This document shows, piece after piece, positions 62,559-64,000 of a stretch of 64,000 nt of DNA. Origin of the DNA: HGM04593 sp045592125. GTDB lineage: Bacteria; Bacteroidota; Bacteroidia; Bacteroidales; Bacteroidaceae. The first letter of the stretch is position 1. Every line of letters begins with the position of its first letter. The stretch spans positions 39,330 to 103,329 of the forward strand of contig JAZNUE010000046.1 in assembly GCA_045592125.1 (NCBI GenBank). Direction: 5' to 3'. The notes below the pieces were generated by a model. It saw nothing but the letters and a program-made list of their open reading frames with translations. It had not been told where the DNA came from and did not search any database. The position numbers and the translations under genes were made by a program.

Positions 62559-63167
62559 TTATCCTAGCGAAGCATTCACATCGCTTATATACTGCAGAAT
62601 CTCTTCGCGTCCAAGCCCGTTCTCCGACGATGACACAAAGACTGGCGGCAGTTCCTCCCACTCCTCAAGCAGGCGTTTCTTATAAGCGGCCAGGTTGCTC
62701 CCCAGAGCAGTCTTTGAGAGCTTGTCGGCTTTTGTAAAGATTATGGCAAAGGGAACGCCGTTCTCTCCCAGCCACTGTATGAACTCAAGGTCAATCTTCT
62801 GCGGTTCGTGGCGCGAGTCAATAAGCACAAAGAGCAGGGTCATCTGCTCACGGTCGAGCACATAGCCCGATATAATCTCCTGCAGCTGCGCAGTCTGCGA
62901 CTTGCTGCGCTTGGCATACCCGTATCCAGGCAAGTCCACAAGGTACCACTCGCCGTTGATTATAAAATGGTTTATAAGCAGGGTCTTTCCCGGCGTCGCC
63001 GAAGTCATCGCCAGTTTCCTGCGCCCTGTGAGCATATTTATAAGGCTGGACTTGCCCACATTAGAGCGCCCAATGAATGCATATTCGGGCTTGCCGTCCT
63101 GCGGACACTTGCGTACATCACTGTTGCTTATAACAAAATTCGCGTTTTTTATAACCGGACTGCTCAT
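62559..63167 (-). CDS. engB: Ribosome biogenesis GTPase YihA/YsxC (EngB)
   Basis: 202 residues from the ATG at 63167 (MSSPVIKNANFVISNSD); the frame extends to 63197 but that lies upstream of the expected transcript start. G1 FIGRSNVGKSSL near 34, G2 Thr in TSATPGKT, G3 DLPGYG near 75 and G4 TKAD near 145 are complete. Needed for 50S assembly. Minus strand; upstream -7 box TATTTTTG. Confidence 0.95.
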   Translation of the reverse strand: MSSPVIKNANFVISNSDVRKCPQDGKPEYAFIGRSNVGKSSLINMLTGRRKLAMTSATPGKTLLINHFIINGEWYLVDLPGYGYAKRSKSQTAQLQEIISGYVLDREQMTLLFVLIDSRHEPQKIDLEFIQWLGENGVPFAIIFTKADKLSKTALGSNLAAYKKRLLEEWEELPPVFVSSSENGLGREEILQYISDVNASLG

Positions 63168-63194
63168 AAGGGGGAGTATTTCTTTTTCACAGTA

Positions 63195-63202
63195 CAAAAA
63201 TA
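63195..63202 (-). promoter_or_regulatory. yihA -7 box
   Basis: TATTTTTG fits TAnnTTTG, 27 bp before the ATG at 63167. Confidence 0.5.
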
Positions 63203-63270
63203 GTACTTTTCCGGCAGGAATTTTCCATTTAGACGGAGAATTTGCGATAACAAAAGATTATGAGTACAAG

Positions 63271-63412
63271 TATATTTGCACTGTCATTGACTCGTTTTGC
63301 TTTTCGCAACCCAAACGGCATAACCTACGGCTATGCTACGTTTGACTTGTTGCTGCAAAACTCGTCGATAACAAAACGTTGTTTTGTCATTCTGAGCGTA
63401 GCGAAGAATCTC
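63271..63412 (+). repeat. 142-bp repeat, copy 1
   Basis: Begins TATATTTGC and ends with GCGTAGCGAAGAATCTC; shares the same order of blocks and the same length with copy 2 at 63570-63711 but with many substitutions in the middle. Confidence 0.75.
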
Positions 63413-63474
63413 AAGCTTATCGCGTACTTGTCATTTTTTGGACAAAGTCCTCAACAACACGCCTGAGCGTGATT

Positions 63475-63502
63475 GAGATGTTTCGCTTTGCTCAACATGA
63501 CA
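63475..63502 (-). repeat. Short dispersed repeat, inverted copy
   Basis: On the minus strand it reads TGTCATGTTGAGCAAAGCGA and continues AACATCTC; the same family as 63385-63412 and 63684-63711 (TGTCATTCTGAGC then GAAGAATCTC) in opposite orientation. A further partial copy, minus strand, lies at 63844-63865. Confidence 0.75.
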
Positions 63503-63513
63503 GGTGCTGTCTA

Positions 63514-63555
63514 GAGTACAGAGAACGGAGTACAGATAACAGAGTACCGAACACG
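63514..63555. repeat. Three tandem 14-bp units
   Basis: GAGTACAGAGAACG, GAGTACAGATAACA and GAGTACCGAACACG start at 63514, 63528 and 63542, exact period 14. Confidence 0.8.
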
Positions 63556-63569
63556 CGTACTTGTCATTC

Positions 63570-63711
63570 TATATTTGCTAAGTCATTGGCTCGTATTGCT
63601 TTTAGCTACCCGCGTGGCATAAACTTCGTCTATGCTTCACGCGACTAATGGCTGCAAAACTTGCCGATAACAAAACCTTGTTTTGTCATTCTGAGCAAAG
63701 CGAAGAATCTC
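63570..63711 (+). repeat. 142-bp repeat, copy 2
   Basis: Counterpart of 63271-63412. Both copies follow a CGCGTACTTGTCATT-type or related junction and end in the dispersed repeat. Confidence 0.75.
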
Positions 63712-63886
63712 TAATTTTGCCTGTTTTGAAATTCCTTGTCGCTTTTTGGGGCGGACACACCGGTTACCGCATTGGTGGTTATAGATCCTTGACTTTAGCC
63801 CCTTCGGCTTAATGCTAAGGCTGACGCCTGGGCGTCGACCGTTGGTTCGCTACGCTCAGGATGAACTGTGTTAAATTCCAAATAAA

Positions 63887-64000
63887 TCAAGCATAAAATT
63901 CGCTATACGCGCAATTATTCTTCACAATGGCGAAAATCTGTTTCAATAGTTTGTTCGCTACAGCAATCAAAGCAACCTTTACAGCTTTCCCTTTTTGTCG
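63887..64000 (-). CDS. IS110-family transposase, C-terminal 37 residues (rest outside window)
   Basis: The minus strand is open from the window edge to a TGA at 63887-63889. The 37 residues read KGKAVKVALIAVANKLLKQIFAIVKNN near their start, which matches the C-terminal end of IS110/IS116/IS902 DEDD transposases (KGKPKKVAL.AV..KL). The frame is intact here, so the element may be whole or partial beyond the window. IS110 elements lack terminal inverted repeats, so the element border cannot be placed. Confidence 0.75.
   Translation of the reverse strand, partial: RQKGKAVKVALIAVANKLLKQIFAIVKNNCAYSEFYA

Larger units (their letters stand above)
63203..63886. other. Non-coding repeat area next to IS110 tail
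   Basis: About 680 bp without a credible gene. It contains two diverged 142-bp direct repeats, four copies of a short dispersed repeat in alternating orientation, a 14-bp tandem triplication and the 3' flank of the transposase gene. Confidence 0.75.

Noticed and set aside
63271..63711. CRISPR array
   Set aside because: Only two long diverged repeats and mixed-orientation short ones; no regular spacing and no cas genes.

Overview
The window is a stretch of Bacteroidota chromosome, most likely order Bacteroidales. The evidence is the Bacteroidota dcw cluster (mraZ to ftsZ without murF or ddl), many -7 boxes of the form TAnnTTTG, few Shine-Dalgarno sequences, families typical of the phylum (DUF3127, DUF4835, carbohydrate-binding DUF4353, a Rho with a long disordered insert) and an IS110-type transposase tail at the right edge. 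I cannot fix the genus. DNA is of medium GC and nearly all of it is ordinary core genome.

Layout. 1-4 kb: the 3' part of nadK, then a two-gene cell-surface unit (a 965-residue beta-helix protein and a 156-residue protein with a type IX-like C-terminal signal). 4.2-13.4 kb: a long minus-strand series running from an MsbA-like ABC exporter through a LOG-family protein, a membrane protein and a PfkB kinase to a metal-efflux set (Cys/His-rich small protein, His-rich adaptor, RND pump). 13.4-16.8 kb: a minus-strand unit of thioesterase, membrane-anchored small protein, CoA-transferase, TrmH methyltransferase and a small conserved protein. 16.9-25.4 kb: mfd, secreted C1 peptidase, outer-membrane channel-like protein, nhaA and an M28 peptidase. 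25.5-41.7 kb: the complete dcw cluster followed by yqeY, controlled by a promoter that carries a clear 10-bp-periodic MraZ box. 41.7-49.6 kb: recO, tRNA-Glu, rpsT, gyrB, nitroreductase, esterase, tRNA-Cys, tilS and a Sel1-repeat protein. 49.7-58 kb: a minus-strand series dnaN, DEDDh exonuclease, coaBC joined in frame to a DUF4835 (PorD-like) domain, recN, rlmB, and a pseudo-protease/TPR protein. 58.1-63.2 kb: an SSB-like DUF3127 gene, a small MITE-like element, an unknown zinc-ribbon membrane protein, rho and yihA. 63.2-64 kb: a non-coding repeat area ending in an IS110-family transposase C-terminus.

How genes work together. The dcw cluster supplies lipid-linked peptidoglycan precursors (murE, mraY, murD, murG, murC) and the divisome (ftsL, ftsI, ftsW, ftsQ, ftsA, ftsZ). 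The dnaN side carries replication and repair genes. The efflux set has inner-membrane and periplasmic parts but no outer-membrane factor. I see no prophage, CRISPR array, toxin-antitoxin pair or defence island. The most unusual items are the in-frame coaBC/DUF4835 fusion, the MITE-like inverted repeat at 58.6 kb, the hairpin-rich rho leader with an operator-like palindrome in its promoter, the MraZ box, the catalytically dead protease fused to TPRs, and the repeat cluster beside the IS110 remnant.
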